NCBI GenBank assembly: GCA_905183005.1
Contig: CAJJDO010000064.1
Coordinates: forward strand, 126,695 to 190,694
From: Paramecium pentaurelia
Taxonomy: Eukaryota; Ciliophora; Oligohymenophorea; Peniculida; Parameciidae
Length of the DNA: 64,000 nucleotides
Direction of reading: 5' to 3'
Shown here one piece after another: positions 11,721 through 23,200 of the stretch. Each line of letters begins with the position of its first letter. The first letter of the stretch is position 1. The notes beneath the pieces were generated by a model. The model saw only the letters and a list, made by a program, of their open reading frames with translations. It did no database searches and had not been told where the DNA came from. Both the position numbers and the translations under genes were made by a program.

Positions 11721-13099
11721 TCATATATGTTATATTAATGGTTAACCCATTTTAGCTAATTATTAATTATTCCAATTATCAATATAAACTTCTTCTTCAT
11801 CTGGTTTTTCTTCAAAATATTAATATTCTTATTATTATTCCTTCATTATAAATTCTAATTCTTTTTAGTATACATTTTAACCAACAAGTTCTAAATATTC
11901 ATTTGTGTCTACATATTTCTTTTTTGGTTTATCCTTTATTTTTTCTTATAATTATTCATCTAATTTCTTACTATACAAATTGGAAAGTTTAGCTAAAATT
12001 TTATAAATATTAATACTATTTTTTATAACTTTTTCAACCTATAAATATGGATTATCAATAACTTTAGTATTAAAATTACTCTATATATCTGACAATACAA
12101 AATTTTATTATTAATTAAGATGTTCAGCCTTATTGTCTTTTACATATCTATTAATTAATCTACTTGTCATAGGAATACTTTTAGGTCTTTAAGTTGTAAT
12201 CAATGAAAATGGAGGTCTATCATCCTTACAATCATACCATCTTAATCTGAGATACCATAATCTATCATTATGTTTCTCATCCTCATTTTTATGAGATTCT
12301 ATAATATTCAATTTTGTGATTCGATCCCTAAAATTATCAGATCTAATCAATATAGTATCAGTAGGAGATCTCTCACAATTAGAAGCAATTTAATTATTTA
12401 CAAATTCCCATTTATCTTTTAATTAATCAAAAGATTCTAAAGTTCTTTTATCTCTAGTTATTGCATTTCTTATATGAAGAGGAAGTTTTTATTCTTGTTT
12501 AATTTAATCAATCTTATCAGTTTCAATTCTACGTCTAGCTTCTACTAACTTTACTAATGCATCTTATCTTGGTAACATCTTAAATTCACCTCTAGGTTTC
12601 TTTGGAATCTTTCTAGACTAATTCATTCCAGACATTTAAGATTGAGATTATTATAAGACTAAAGGTTTTACAGATGGTACATCATCAGAAAATGATTCAT
12701 CTCCATCTTGTTTTCTTTATTTAATTACAACTCTTTATCTATTTTTATTTCTCACTGCCAAAAATTATTCAGCCTTACCAACAATAGACCACTTTACTAT
12801 TTTTTCTTTTTTATCATCTTCATATCTTGGCCCAACTTAACTATCTTTGTATTTCTTCCTCTCTTCATTATTAACCTCTATGTAATGATATATATAATAC
12901 CATCAAAGATATTTCTTATTGTATGTAAGGAATTAGGTTTCATAAATATAGATTTTTATGTGCTTTATTAGATATTACTTTCAAACAAAAAATCACTTCC
13001 TGTAACAGCTGCTGTAGTTGCAGGACGAATGCTGTCTTCATTAGATTTATAACCTAAATCAACTTTTGATGATAAAAACAATTTTCCTTTTTAACTCAT
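11721..13099 (-). CDS. Conserved-looking hydrophilic protein, function unknown
   Basis: The two-exon gene has a 23-nt intron at 12878-12900 and gives 451 aa. The protein is basic and mostly helical-looking, without signal peptide or membrane segments. A central Arg/Trp-rich stretch (DRLWYLRLRWYD, then RPPFSLITTQRPKSIP) looks structured and may be the conserved core. The N-terminal 130 residues and the acidic Gln/Glu C-terminal tail look disordered. I do not recognise a family. It converges on the GSK3 gene (85 bp apart), and its start lies 53 bp from the next minus-strand gene. Axonemal proteins can look like this, but nothing here proves it. Confidence 0.75.
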
Positions 13100-13152
13100 T
13101 TTATATATAAATTAATTAAGATGTGGTAATTGATGAATATATTGCTATAAAT

Positions 13153-13482
13153 TCATTTTTTGTTAGAAATAAATCTTCCTTTCTCTCTTTATCGAGATTT
13201 TGCTTTTTTAGTTCTATAATCATAATGGTTCTTTTTAGTAAATTATCTGTTATTTTTTTTTAGTCTATATTTTTATATTTTTTTTTATCTCTCTTAATAA
13301 TTTAATGGTCCAATCTATATTTAAGTTGAGAATTTAAATGAATTAAAGTATTCTATCATTTCTTTTGTTAATCCTTCCTTTATTGGAATTAGTTATTTTA
13401 TATCAATAAATTGAGCCAAGAATGCATCAGCCTTTTGAATATTAGCTTAAGAGAAAGGATCACTAGTATTTGTTTCGTTCAT
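13153..13482 (-). CDS. Small CCT-motif protein
   Basis: This uninterrupted 109-codon gene encodes a small basic protein. Its C-terminal ~45 residues match the CCT motif first described in plant CONSTANS, CO-like and TOC1 proteins: a KYRLKKNNRQFTKKNHYDYR block followed by KKAKSRQREKGRFI. The spacing of YR-x-K-x-x-R-x-F, the KK-x-x-Y-x-x-R centre and the final KGRF fit well. In plants the motif mediates nuclear localisation and contacts with NF-Y subunits and DNA. Here it stands alone, without B-box, GATA or response-regulator domains. The N-terminal 60 residues resemble no family. A nuclear regulatory role is inferred from the motif only. Confidence 0.8.
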
Positions 13483-13542
13483 AATTATTTATCTGAATTA
13501 AAATTACAAAATGTAATTTATTATTAAAATACTCTCGATATT

Positions 13543-15383
13543 ATGGCAAATAAAGTAGGGGCAACCTAGATTTATGAAACTTAACCAATGAAATTTTGTG
13601 AGGAGAATACTGAAAATAATGGTGTGATTGCTCCTTATAATCTATGTCCAAAAGGAGTCTACATTTTAAATATGTGTACTACTATAGCTAATACATTTCT
13701 ATTGTCAAGTATTTATATATCTAATAATCTTTCAATAGCATCAGGATAAGTGTATTCTTGGGGAAACAATTGTGAAGAATTAGGTAGAACATGTACTACT
13801 TAAGCAGAGGCTTCAAGACCAGCCATTGTTTCATTTTAGACTAAAATTATGTAAATTTGTTCAGGTAATAATCATATTCTTGCATTGGATGTAAATGGTG
13901 TTGTCTATAGTTGGGGAAGAAATGAAGCAGGATAACTTGGATAAAATGATTTAGATCCAGTATCTTTACCAAAAGAAATAGAATTTTTCAAAAAGTCTCC
14001 TGTTGTTTAAATTTATGCTGGAGGAGATTCTTCTTATGCCATTACAAAAAAAGGAAGTTTATTTGCTTGGGGTGATAATTCAAATAATTAACTTGGTTTA
14101 TCAGATGGAGATCATTCTTCTCCTTAATAGGTGATTTAAACACCTTGGGATAATGCAAGAGAAGTAAAGATTGTTTATGGGAAAAATAATCTAGGTTATT
14201 TATTTAATATAGATAATATTACAAAGGAATAAGAAAATTAAGTTGTAAATATGTAATTGAAAGAAGCTTCAGAAGAAATTATGAAATTATAATAAAAATT
14301 AAATGAGTAACAGAGTCTATCAGCTAAATAGCCTGCTATTGTTGAAAAAACTATGGGTGAAGATTAATTACTTAAAAATATTTAAACTTAAATATAATCA
14401 GCTACTGGATAATCTAATTCTTAAGAAAATACATTAAAATAAACAGAAGAAGAAATTCTATAATTAGAAAAAGATTTGTAGAGCATTAAATAATAATTAT
14501 GTAAAATCTTAAGTATATATAAATTTAGTTGATATTTTTGCTAAGGAAAATGAATTGAATAATTAAAGAGAAGAAGTGGATATGTAAGTGAGAAAATTAG
14601 AAAGAAGCGATCAAGGTAAATCAGCTGAACATGAATTAAAAATTAAAGAATAAAAGAGAATTAAAGAATTATTTTAAGCTAATGATAATATTAAGAATAA
14701 TTTATTAAAAAGATAGAATTAATCAGAAGAAACTAAATTAAGAAGATAAGAAGAATTAGGTAAATAAAGAGAAAAAGCTAAAGATTTATAAAATCTAATT
14801 TCTTTATTAAGGATAGTAGAAACTGATAGAAAAATTACATTAAAGAAAAAGTTTTTAGAATAGAATAAAGTAGATTTAGAAAAATTTATGGAAAAGATTA
14901 CTCATTTCTTCAGAGAAATGTGTGATTGTAACATAGCTGAAATAGCTAAAAAGACTAATTAATTATCTGGAATGGCTAATATTATTAAATAAAGTAATGA
15001 AAAATTATCATATATTAAAAATGAATTAATGGGATTTAAGATAAATTCTAGTGATGAAAGTTATGAGATTTTATCCAAAATTCTTGATATTTTATAAGAT
15101 AATCTTAATCTTAGAAAAAAATTAAATGATTATATGGTGGGAGTAATTATGATGAGTGAAGAGAAAACATAATAGCCAATTAAAGTTTAAGAGACTCAAA
15201 ATTAACAATAAAAAAAGTTATAGCAATTTATTGAGAAATAACAAAAAGAATTGTAAGAAATTGGAAGATTACAAATTGATGGTAGAAAATATAAGGCACA
15301 AGTTCAATCTATTAATAATATGAAACTGAAATAGAGAGATGTAATTATCAATTCTTATTTAGTTTTGTTTTGGTTTAATTTGA
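13543..15383 (+). CDS. RCC1-repeat protein with C-terminal coiled coil
   Basis: The model has introns at 14501-14528 (28 nt) and 15341-15362 (22 nt) and encodes 596 aa. The first ~220 residues contain RCC1-type blades: VYSWGNNCEELGR, VYSWGRNEAGQLG and LFAWGDNSNNQLG, the usual SWGxNxxGQLG consensus of a seven-bladed propeller. Fewer than seven blades are obvious. From about residue 230 onward the protein is Lys/Glu/Gln/Leu rich and almost certainly a long coiled coil. RCC1 folds act as exchange factors for small GTPases or as chromatin/protein binders, but the coiled coil makes a scaffold or cytoskeletal role more likely. Whether the last intron is removed is uncertain; unspliced, the protein gains a hydrophobic tail that I think is read-through. 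Confidence 0.85.
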
Positions 15384-15440
15384 AATTTATTTTTCAATTC
15401 GAAATTACGTCTTTTTATTTATGATGTAATAATAAAAATA

Positions 15441-17671
15441 ATGATTAACTAATTGCTTTTCGTATCATTCTTGTTCTTAACTAATGGAGTTGGATTATTT
15501 GAATAATACTATCCATTAGCCGATGAGATAGCCAAGTCTATGTCTTTGCAGTAAAAGATAGGTCAAACATTGTAAGTTGATATTACAAGCTTTAATGATG
15601 AACAAGGGAATACCCATTATGAACAAATATCTTAACACTTCTTGGGTTCCATATTAGTAGGTGGTAATGGATGTCCAGATGGTAGAGGAAACATAATTGC
15701 ATCAGACAATTGTTTCTAAGCAACTAATGCTAATTGGAGAGATGTAGCTTAAAGAAGCTTGAAATAGAAGGTAGTTGTAAATGTTCCTGGTCACGGGGAA
15801 ACATAAATAAATTTATTATTGGGTACAGATGCTGTTCATGGAAACCAACACTCTGTTGGAGCAGTTCTTTTCCCACACAATATAGGTTTGGCTGCTAGTC
15901 ACAATGTAGAAAATTATATCAAAGCTGCTTATTGGACTAAACAAAGTATTTTGGATTGTGGTTTTAACTTTGCCTTTGCCCCAACTGTGGCTGTTTCCCA
16001 TAATCCAAAATGGGGACGATTTTATGAAACCTAAGGGGCAGATCCTAAATTCGTTAAAGAAATTGGTAAGGCATATATAAAGGAGTTATAAGATGATGAT
16101 GGAAAAAAAATAAAAGGAATATTGGGATCAACAAAACATTATTTTGGTGATGGTGCAACTTATAATGGATATGATGAAGGTAATTGTAGAGTTGAGAATT
16201 TTGATGTTTTTTATAACAATAATATTTAAGGATATATTGGAGCTTTGGAAGCTAATACAGGAACAATTATGGTTAGTTATAGTGCTATTAATGAATTACC
16301 AATGAGTATTAGTGATTTAATTAATGTTGATTTGAAATAACAATAGAAATTTGATGGTTTTATTATTAGTGATTATAATGCTGCAATCAAAGTAGCATAT
16401 TAAGGTTTACCTACAACTCATGCAAAAATGTCAATTGAAGATGCATACACTAAATCATTTAATGCTGGAATGGATATGTAAATGGTAGATGGTGCTGTAG
16501 GATGGTATGAGGAAGTTATGAATAATATCATAGCATAAGGTAGAATTTCAACAGAAAGATTGAATGATGCTGTCAAAAGAATATTGGCAGTTAAACTGGC
16601 TATGAATTTAATTGATGTACCTGAAACATTGGCTAAGAAATATAATTATACATAAGAAAAAAAAGAAGAGAAAGTTGAAAAATAGGAAGTTTCAAATGAG
16701 GATAATGATGCTGAATATTATGATGCTTTAAGATCAGCAAAAGAATCTTTGGTTTTATTAAAAAACAAATAAAATTTATTACCAATTAATAAATTCAAAA
16801 TAACTAATGTTATTCTATTGGGAGAAAGACTTTGGTCATTCAAAGGTGAATTTAAAAGAGTCTTTTAAGATTTTGATAATATTGGAGCTTAAAATGGAGG
16901 TTGGACTATAAGATGGTAAGGATTTAATGGAAATGATTATTGGTCAAATGATCTAAAAGTATCATCAAAGGCTTCATCTATACTAGATGCTATTAAGAGT
17001 AGATTTAACTCAGCCAATATTTATTATATATAATATTCAGATCCAACAAATCTATAATTGATTAATGAACAAAGAAGCACTTTCAGAAACAACATCATAA
17101 ATACTTTAGATTAATTTAACAGAGAAAATACATTAATCATCAATACTCTAGCAGAGAATCCATATGCTGAATTCATGGGAGATATAGATTGTGAATATTG
17201 CAAAACTTAAGATAAATAAGGATGTATCTATAATAATTGGATTAATCAATATTTACCTGATGAATAACCAACAACTCTAGAGATAAATGTTGGAGATTAT
17301 GAAAAACAAGTATTTTATTATTTTTATTTAAGATCATTAATATTGTTAGATAGAAGGATGTGGATATTCCAGTAGTCACAATCTTATTTAGTGGTAGACC
17401 TATGATTATTACTAATCCACTTTAAGTTAGTTCAGCATTTGTGGCAGCTTGGTGGCCAGGTACAGCTGGTGGTGAGGCAGTTGTTTAATCACTTTTTGGC
17501 GAATATTTATTCAAATCTTAAGGTAAACTTAATACACTTCCTGTCCCATGGATGAGAAATATGTAATAGATCTCAAACTATCCCATCTATGGAAATGAAG
17601 TTCCCTAAATTGAAGATCCTCTTTTTGAAGAAGGTTTTGGATTAGAAACGAGACCATAAAACATTCAATGA
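15441..17671 (+). CDS. Secreted glycoside hydrolase family 3 (beta-glucosidase type)
   Basis: The 735-aa protein begins with a probable signal peptide (MINQLLFVSFLFLTNGVG). The GH3 barrel shows GTDAVHGNQHSVGAVLFPHN, APTVAVSHNPKWGR, STKHYFGDG and the catalytic-nucleophile region FIISDYNA, where the Asp is at about residue 311. The C-terminal alpha/beta sandwich follows (LRSAKESLVLLKN, then PVVTILFSGRPMII and AAWWPGTAGGEAV). These are the features of bacterial-like exo-beta-glucosidases that release glucose from plant or bacterial polysaccharides, probably in food vacuoles or outside the cell. One 23-nt intron at 17310-17332 must be removed to reach the SGRP segment; it ends in AAG. An acidic, Lys-rich insert sits between the two domains. 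Confidence 0.93.
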
Positions 17672-17751
17672 GTCAATAAATATTATTATACATATAAAAA
17701 ATAAAAACTATTATAATCCTGTAGTATTTTCATTAATATTTATACCTCTTT

Positions 17752-18710
17752 ATGATTTAGAAGAAATGTTCAAAGTTTATTAGTAAACTACATAATATTC
17801 TTGAAGTAATTTATCTATCATAATGCAGAATCAAATGAGTGATGTCATTCATTGGAATGAGGATGGTGACGCTATACAAATTAATGATATTGAAAAATTG
17901 GTTAAAACAGTATTAAGTGTCCACTACAAACAAACTAATTTTTTCAGTTTCTCGAGGTATGATTCTTTTATATCTTATCAGATAATTGAATCAGTATGGA
18001 TTCCTAAAATAAAGAGTTGGAAAAAACATTTATATTTTTAAGCATGTTCACTTCAAAAAAACTAAAAAGTAATTAAAAACAATTTATTAGAGGGAAGATC
18101 TCATTAATATCGTTAGTTCCCATAAAATTAAATCCTTTAAAATATATTAAAAGGAATTTGAAGATGATAATCTTGTTAACATTAATTAATAAAACTCTTT
18201 GACAGCCTCTTTGAAAGAACTTTAAAACTAATAAAAGATTATTTGTCAATAATTTTCATAATAAATTGAATTATACTCACAAATTAAACAGATCATTATT
18301 TTTCTTAAAAAAGTAATATATATAATATCATATAGACAATTTATGAATGTGATCATAATATAGATAATTATTGTTTGAGAGCATAATTGCATCTTGTCAA
18401 AGCAATGAATTTAATACCAAATGATGAACAGCATTAATAAGAAATAGAACTTATAAAATAAATTTTAGAATAGTTTTCAAATATTTATTTGGAATATGAT
18501 AATTAAAATTCAATTAGTTAAAGAAGTTTTAATCTTTCAGTAAAATCTCATACACCTTTACCATTTTATCAAAATCAATAGCAAAATTTAAAATAACCTA
18601 GACTTGTTGACTCAAAAAATACATAATTATAACAAAATATCTCCAATTATTTAATATGGTTATAATAATAGTATCATGAAGTATCATAACTTTAGGGAAA
18701 TCTAAAATGA
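17752..18710 (+). CDS. Heat-shock-factor-type transcription factor
   Basis: Three introns (17806-17828, 17957-17981, 18313-18335) give 295 aa. Residues ~6-100 are an HSF DNA-binding domain: FISKLHNILE, then VIHWNEDGDAIQI, then HYKQTNFFSFSRQLNQYGF and the wing/strand segment GKNIYIFKHVHF. The NFxSFxRQLNxYGF recognition helix is complete only after the second intron is removed. A Gln/Ile/Leu-rich helical stretch follows, probably a trimerisation coiled coil, and then a Gln/Asn/Ser tail. HSFs bind nGAAn repeats and drive stress genes; ciliates have several paralogues, so the exact targets are unknown. The first two introns end in CAG. Confidence 0.93.
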
Positions 18711-18848
18711 TTAATATTTCAATCTATTTTATGAATTAGATATCTATATCCAAATTACTAAATGAAACTTTTATTTTTTAAGATAGTTTTAAGTTAAAAT
18801 ATTAATTAATTGAAAATTTATATATATTATAATCTAGTATGGATGAAA

Positions 18849-19700
18849 TCAGGCATTTTAAATTAGTTCATCCCTAAACCGATTTAAATTCATTTTATCA
18901 TATTTTTAAAAGTCTTCCAAATACTCAGGATCTATATTTGTTTAAGATCTAATATAATATGAATATTTTACTCAACTGAATTATTAATTATATTAATTAA
19001 CTTTTAATTCTAATTTCTTTATTGAAGTAAATGAAACTTTGACTTTGAGGTTCTTAGTAATGGCTTGTTGTGATCATTAGAATTTTCAAATTCAGTTCTG
19101 CTTTTAACATATCTATTTCTTATTGTTTATAATTCTTTTTTGATATCATCTTGATTAGCTAATTTAACTTAAATTGGAATGCTTTATTATTTTTTATAGA
19201 ACTACAAATTAGCTTAAAATTATGATTTAACAATTTTATTTTTAAATTTTATAGTAGGAAAGGATGCCTACAAAGAATATAAATAATAAATTTACTTTTT
19301 GTTCATTTTAATTATTATGAGCAAAATAGTTATCATAATAATTTCTCTTAGTTGTTAATCCTTCTTTTAGATTTTGAATAGTCTTATTATTATTTGGAAG
19401 AATTATTTTGATGACTTTAGGATCTAGAGATCTATTAGGTAATTATTCAATATGTTAAATAGAAAGTGAATATGATAAGATCTAATTTTAATTGATTTAT
19501 GGTTATTGTTTTAATCTCATTTTTTTCATTTGTGTTTAACATGTATTAGAATTAGAAGGAGTTCTAATGAATTCATGCTTATATTATTTTAATTATAAAA
19601 AACTTTTATCTTCTGATTTTCTCTTTGAATCTAATCTTTTTTGTGATTATTAATTTTTTGATAATCCAAATACATCAAACCTTTTTAATCTAATATCCAT
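18849..19700 (-). CDS. Basic hydrophilic protein of unknown function
   Basis: Introns at 19268-19295 (28 nt) and 18949-18971 (23 nt) give a 266-aa protein that is rich in Lys, Gln, Asn and Ser. The second intron replaces a frame ending in a hydrophobic run with a charged C-terminus (PEYLEDFQKYDKMNLNRF), which supports it. There is no signal peptide, membrane segment or known domain. Positive clusters such as RLKRFDVFG and QMKKMRLKQQ would allow nuclear or nucleic-acid-associated roles, but nothing specific is visible. It converges with the HSF gene (138 bp apart). Confidence 0.7.
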
Positions 19701-20269
19701 AATAATTTTTATATATATATATATTAATAATTTATATTATAATATAATTTGTGTGATTCAATGTGTATTTAATTATTTAAACACTCTTATGTAGTTTTAA
19801 AGACAATTAGATCTGTGATTTATTCATAAAAAATCTAATCTATATTTTCTTTGAATATCAATAAAACTATCCATATATTATTGTTCAGTGAAATTGTTGA
19901 AATTCTCTCTAAAGCCTTAAACTTAGTTTAATGTTTTAAAGTTTTGATCATAAGATCATTAGATAATAATAAAATAGTAAGGAGATCTAAATTATAATGA
20001 ATAATCATTTTTTTTATATAGCAATAGAAGGGTTGATCTATAAATAAATCTTATTTAGAAATCTATGATCTATTTAGTGAATTGAAAGTCAATGAGTATA
20101 TAATAGTTGACTGTATTAAATTTTATTAGAAAATGTAAACATAATCAGAATAATTCGGATAATACATATTATTCAAATGATAGTGCAATTAGTTTAATTT
20201 TTGCAATTTAAGAACTCACGGAATTCTTAAATTTATAATAAAAATAAATTAAAAGAAAAACCATCTTTC
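19701..20269. other. Divergent intergenic region upstream of ABC transporter
   Basis: This 569-bp AT-rich segment lies between two divergent genes and includes a (TA)n run near 19714-19727. I find only frames shorter than 30 codons. It should contain promoters for both neighbours; no specific element is recognisable. Confidence 0.5.
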
Positions 20270-23200
20270 ATGGGACACTTATCAGCATTACTAAGAAAAA
20301 ACTGGATATTATGGAAAAGAAACTGCTTTTGTTCAACTTGTGAATTGATTTTACCATTGTTATTAATTCTGGCATTAGGAGGAATAAGGTAATTCTTAAC
20401 TTTATGGTAGGTCGGCAGTTGAAAAAGAAGATGTAGCAGAGGCTAACTTTTATGATCCTAACAATTTAAAAGATTGGAGAGGTTCTCCTTTTCTTGTTTA
20501 ACTCTAACCTTACATTGATGAATAATAGATCGAATAAAATCTTATTCAATATAAACTTAGAGACCCTTAACTTGATTTATCGGATAATTTGAAGAAATTG
20601 AATACTACAACTAGACTACGACTACTACCTCCAATGAAGTAATTTATTAATGTTATGTTAGGAACTGTATTGATAATTATAGATAGGATTAGAAAAGGAT
20701 GTGGAGAAATGGTGATATAGCAATGGGTCCAAGTGCTGATCATCCGATAGTAAAAGAACTTTCTGAAATTTTCACAAGTAAAACTTATATTAATATTTTA
20801 TAGAGTATTATCATTACAATGTAGTCATTTTTAAAAATAATGAAGAGCTGGATGATTATACATCTTCATCAAAATATGGAGATCCTGATTATCCTAGAGT
20901 TTGTTTTGGTGTAATGTTCAATGAAACATAATCAAATGTCTATGATTATTAATTAAGATTCAATTCTAGTGGTATGATAAACAATGAAATACCACCTACA
21001 AATTTTGTTGATATTGATCCTATTAAATATGAGGATTTGGACAAAGCCAATACATATTTGGAATCAGGATTGTTAACCGTTTAAAACTTTATAGATAATA
21101 TAATTATAAGAAGAGAAGCAGCTGCTGATGCTAAAATAACACCAACTTATTCATTTAGTAATATTTTATTTAATAATTTTAGTTCACAGAAGAGAAGGAG
21201 TGATTGATGATTTTGCTACTTTCTTAAGAGGAGGTTTTGGTATCTATTTAATATTACCTTTAATGATTATCTATTTGAGAATGACTTATGGTATAATTTA
21301 TGAAAAAGAGAAGAAACTCAGAGAAGGTATGAAAATGATGGGTTTAAATAATACTTCATTTTATCTATCTTGGATAATCTAATATTTTATTATTTACACT
21401 TTGATTTCAATAGTAGCAACCATTTTACTAAAGGGATTGGTATTCAGAAACACTGATGGATTTGTACTATTCATAAACTATTGGCTATTTTGTATGGTTC
21501 TCATTTTCCAATCAATGTTTATAAGGTATATAAAAATATTAATTTTTTAGTGTATTTTTCACTAGAGCCTTATTTGGATTGATTGTAGCAATTGTATGGT
21601 ATTTGTTGATGTACATGGTAATAAGTCTTATTGGAAGTGGATAAAATCTAGTACCTGAAGCAACATATTGGGGAGCATCAGTATCAAGTCATGCGGGAAT
21701 GTCTTTTGCATTTGATGTTATGATTCTATTTGAGGCTCAAGGTAGAGGAGTATCAATGTCAACTATTGGTACAAAGGTTGAAAACTATGCTGTTAATATG
21801 GCATTGTCTATGCATATCTTAAATATCTTCTTCTATTTATTTATGTCTATCTATTTAGATCTTGTATTTCCAAATGAATGGGGTAAGAAGTTACATCCTT
21901 TATTTTGTATCCCCTATTTCAATAAACCACATAAAATTGAATAGCTTTTAAATAGAAAGGCTTCTCAAATTCATTAAGAAAGATATGAAGAAGTTGAATA
22001 AGCATTAAAAGATTAAGAAACAAGAAAGGAAGTTTTACAAATTTAAAATCTCACCAAAATATATCCAAGTGGTAAATAGGCTGTAAGCAATGTTAATTTA
22101 ACAATGTATATTGGTTAGATTTATGCATTGTTGGGTCATAATGGAGCTGGTAAAACAACTACTATTTCAATGTTAACTGGTTTATTAGATATTACTGAAG
22201 GTTCAGCAACAGTATTTGGATTAGATGTTGAAACATAAATTGAAGAAATTAGATAATTCATGGGTGTTTGTCCTTAACATGATATTTTGTTTGATAATTT
22301 AACAGTTAAAGAACATTTAGAAATGTTTGCTACTTTTAAGGGAATGAAACCTGAAGAGATTCCAGCAGCTGTTAGAAGAATGATTGAAGATGTTGATTTG
22401 TTAGAAAAAACTGATTATTTGAGTAAGAATTTATCAGGTGGATAAAAAAGAAGATTGTCAGTTGCCATGGCTTTTATTGGAAATTCTAAATTAATTTATT
22501 TGGATGAACCAACATCAGGTATGGATACAAGTGCAAGAAGATATATTTGGGAGATGCTTAAAAATTATAAGGAAGATAGAATTATAGTTTTAACAACACA
22601 TTTTATGGATGAAGCTGATTTCTTGGGAGATAGAATTGGTATTATGGGTGAAGGAAAATTATAATGTTCAGGAAGTAGTGTATTTTTGAAGAATCAATTT
22701 GGAAATGGATACAATTTAACAATTGTAAAAGAAAGTACTTTGGCAGATTCAGAACCAATTATTGAAGCAATTTAAAAGGTTTGTCCTGAATCAATATTGA
22801 TTTCTAAAGTATCAGCAGAAATCTTGTTGTAGTTACCTTTATAAGCAATTTAGAAATTCCCTTCACTTTTTGCAGAATTAGATAAAAATCTAAAACCATT
22901 ACATATTTAAAGTTATGGAATTAGTATAACTACTTTAGAAGAAGTCTTTTTAAAAGTAGCATAAATTGGAGCTGGTCATCACCAAGTAAATGAATATATG
23001 GAGAAGGAAGGTTAGAATCAAGCTGCTATGTAAATAGATGATTTTGATATAAATTAAATCAGAATAATAAGTTCTGTTTAATTGTTTTTCAATCACACTC
23101 TATCATTGATTATAAAGAGATCTCGTTATTTCAAGAGAGATATTAGAAGTTTATGTTGTGAGATCTTGTTACCTTGTTTAGTTGTGTTATTAGGTTTAAT

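Noticed and set aside
15363..15423. Hydrophobic C-terminal tail on the RCC1-repeat protein
   Set aside because: It appears only if the 22-nt GTA...TAG interval at 15341-15362 is not removed; the tail looks like translated 3' untranslated DNA.
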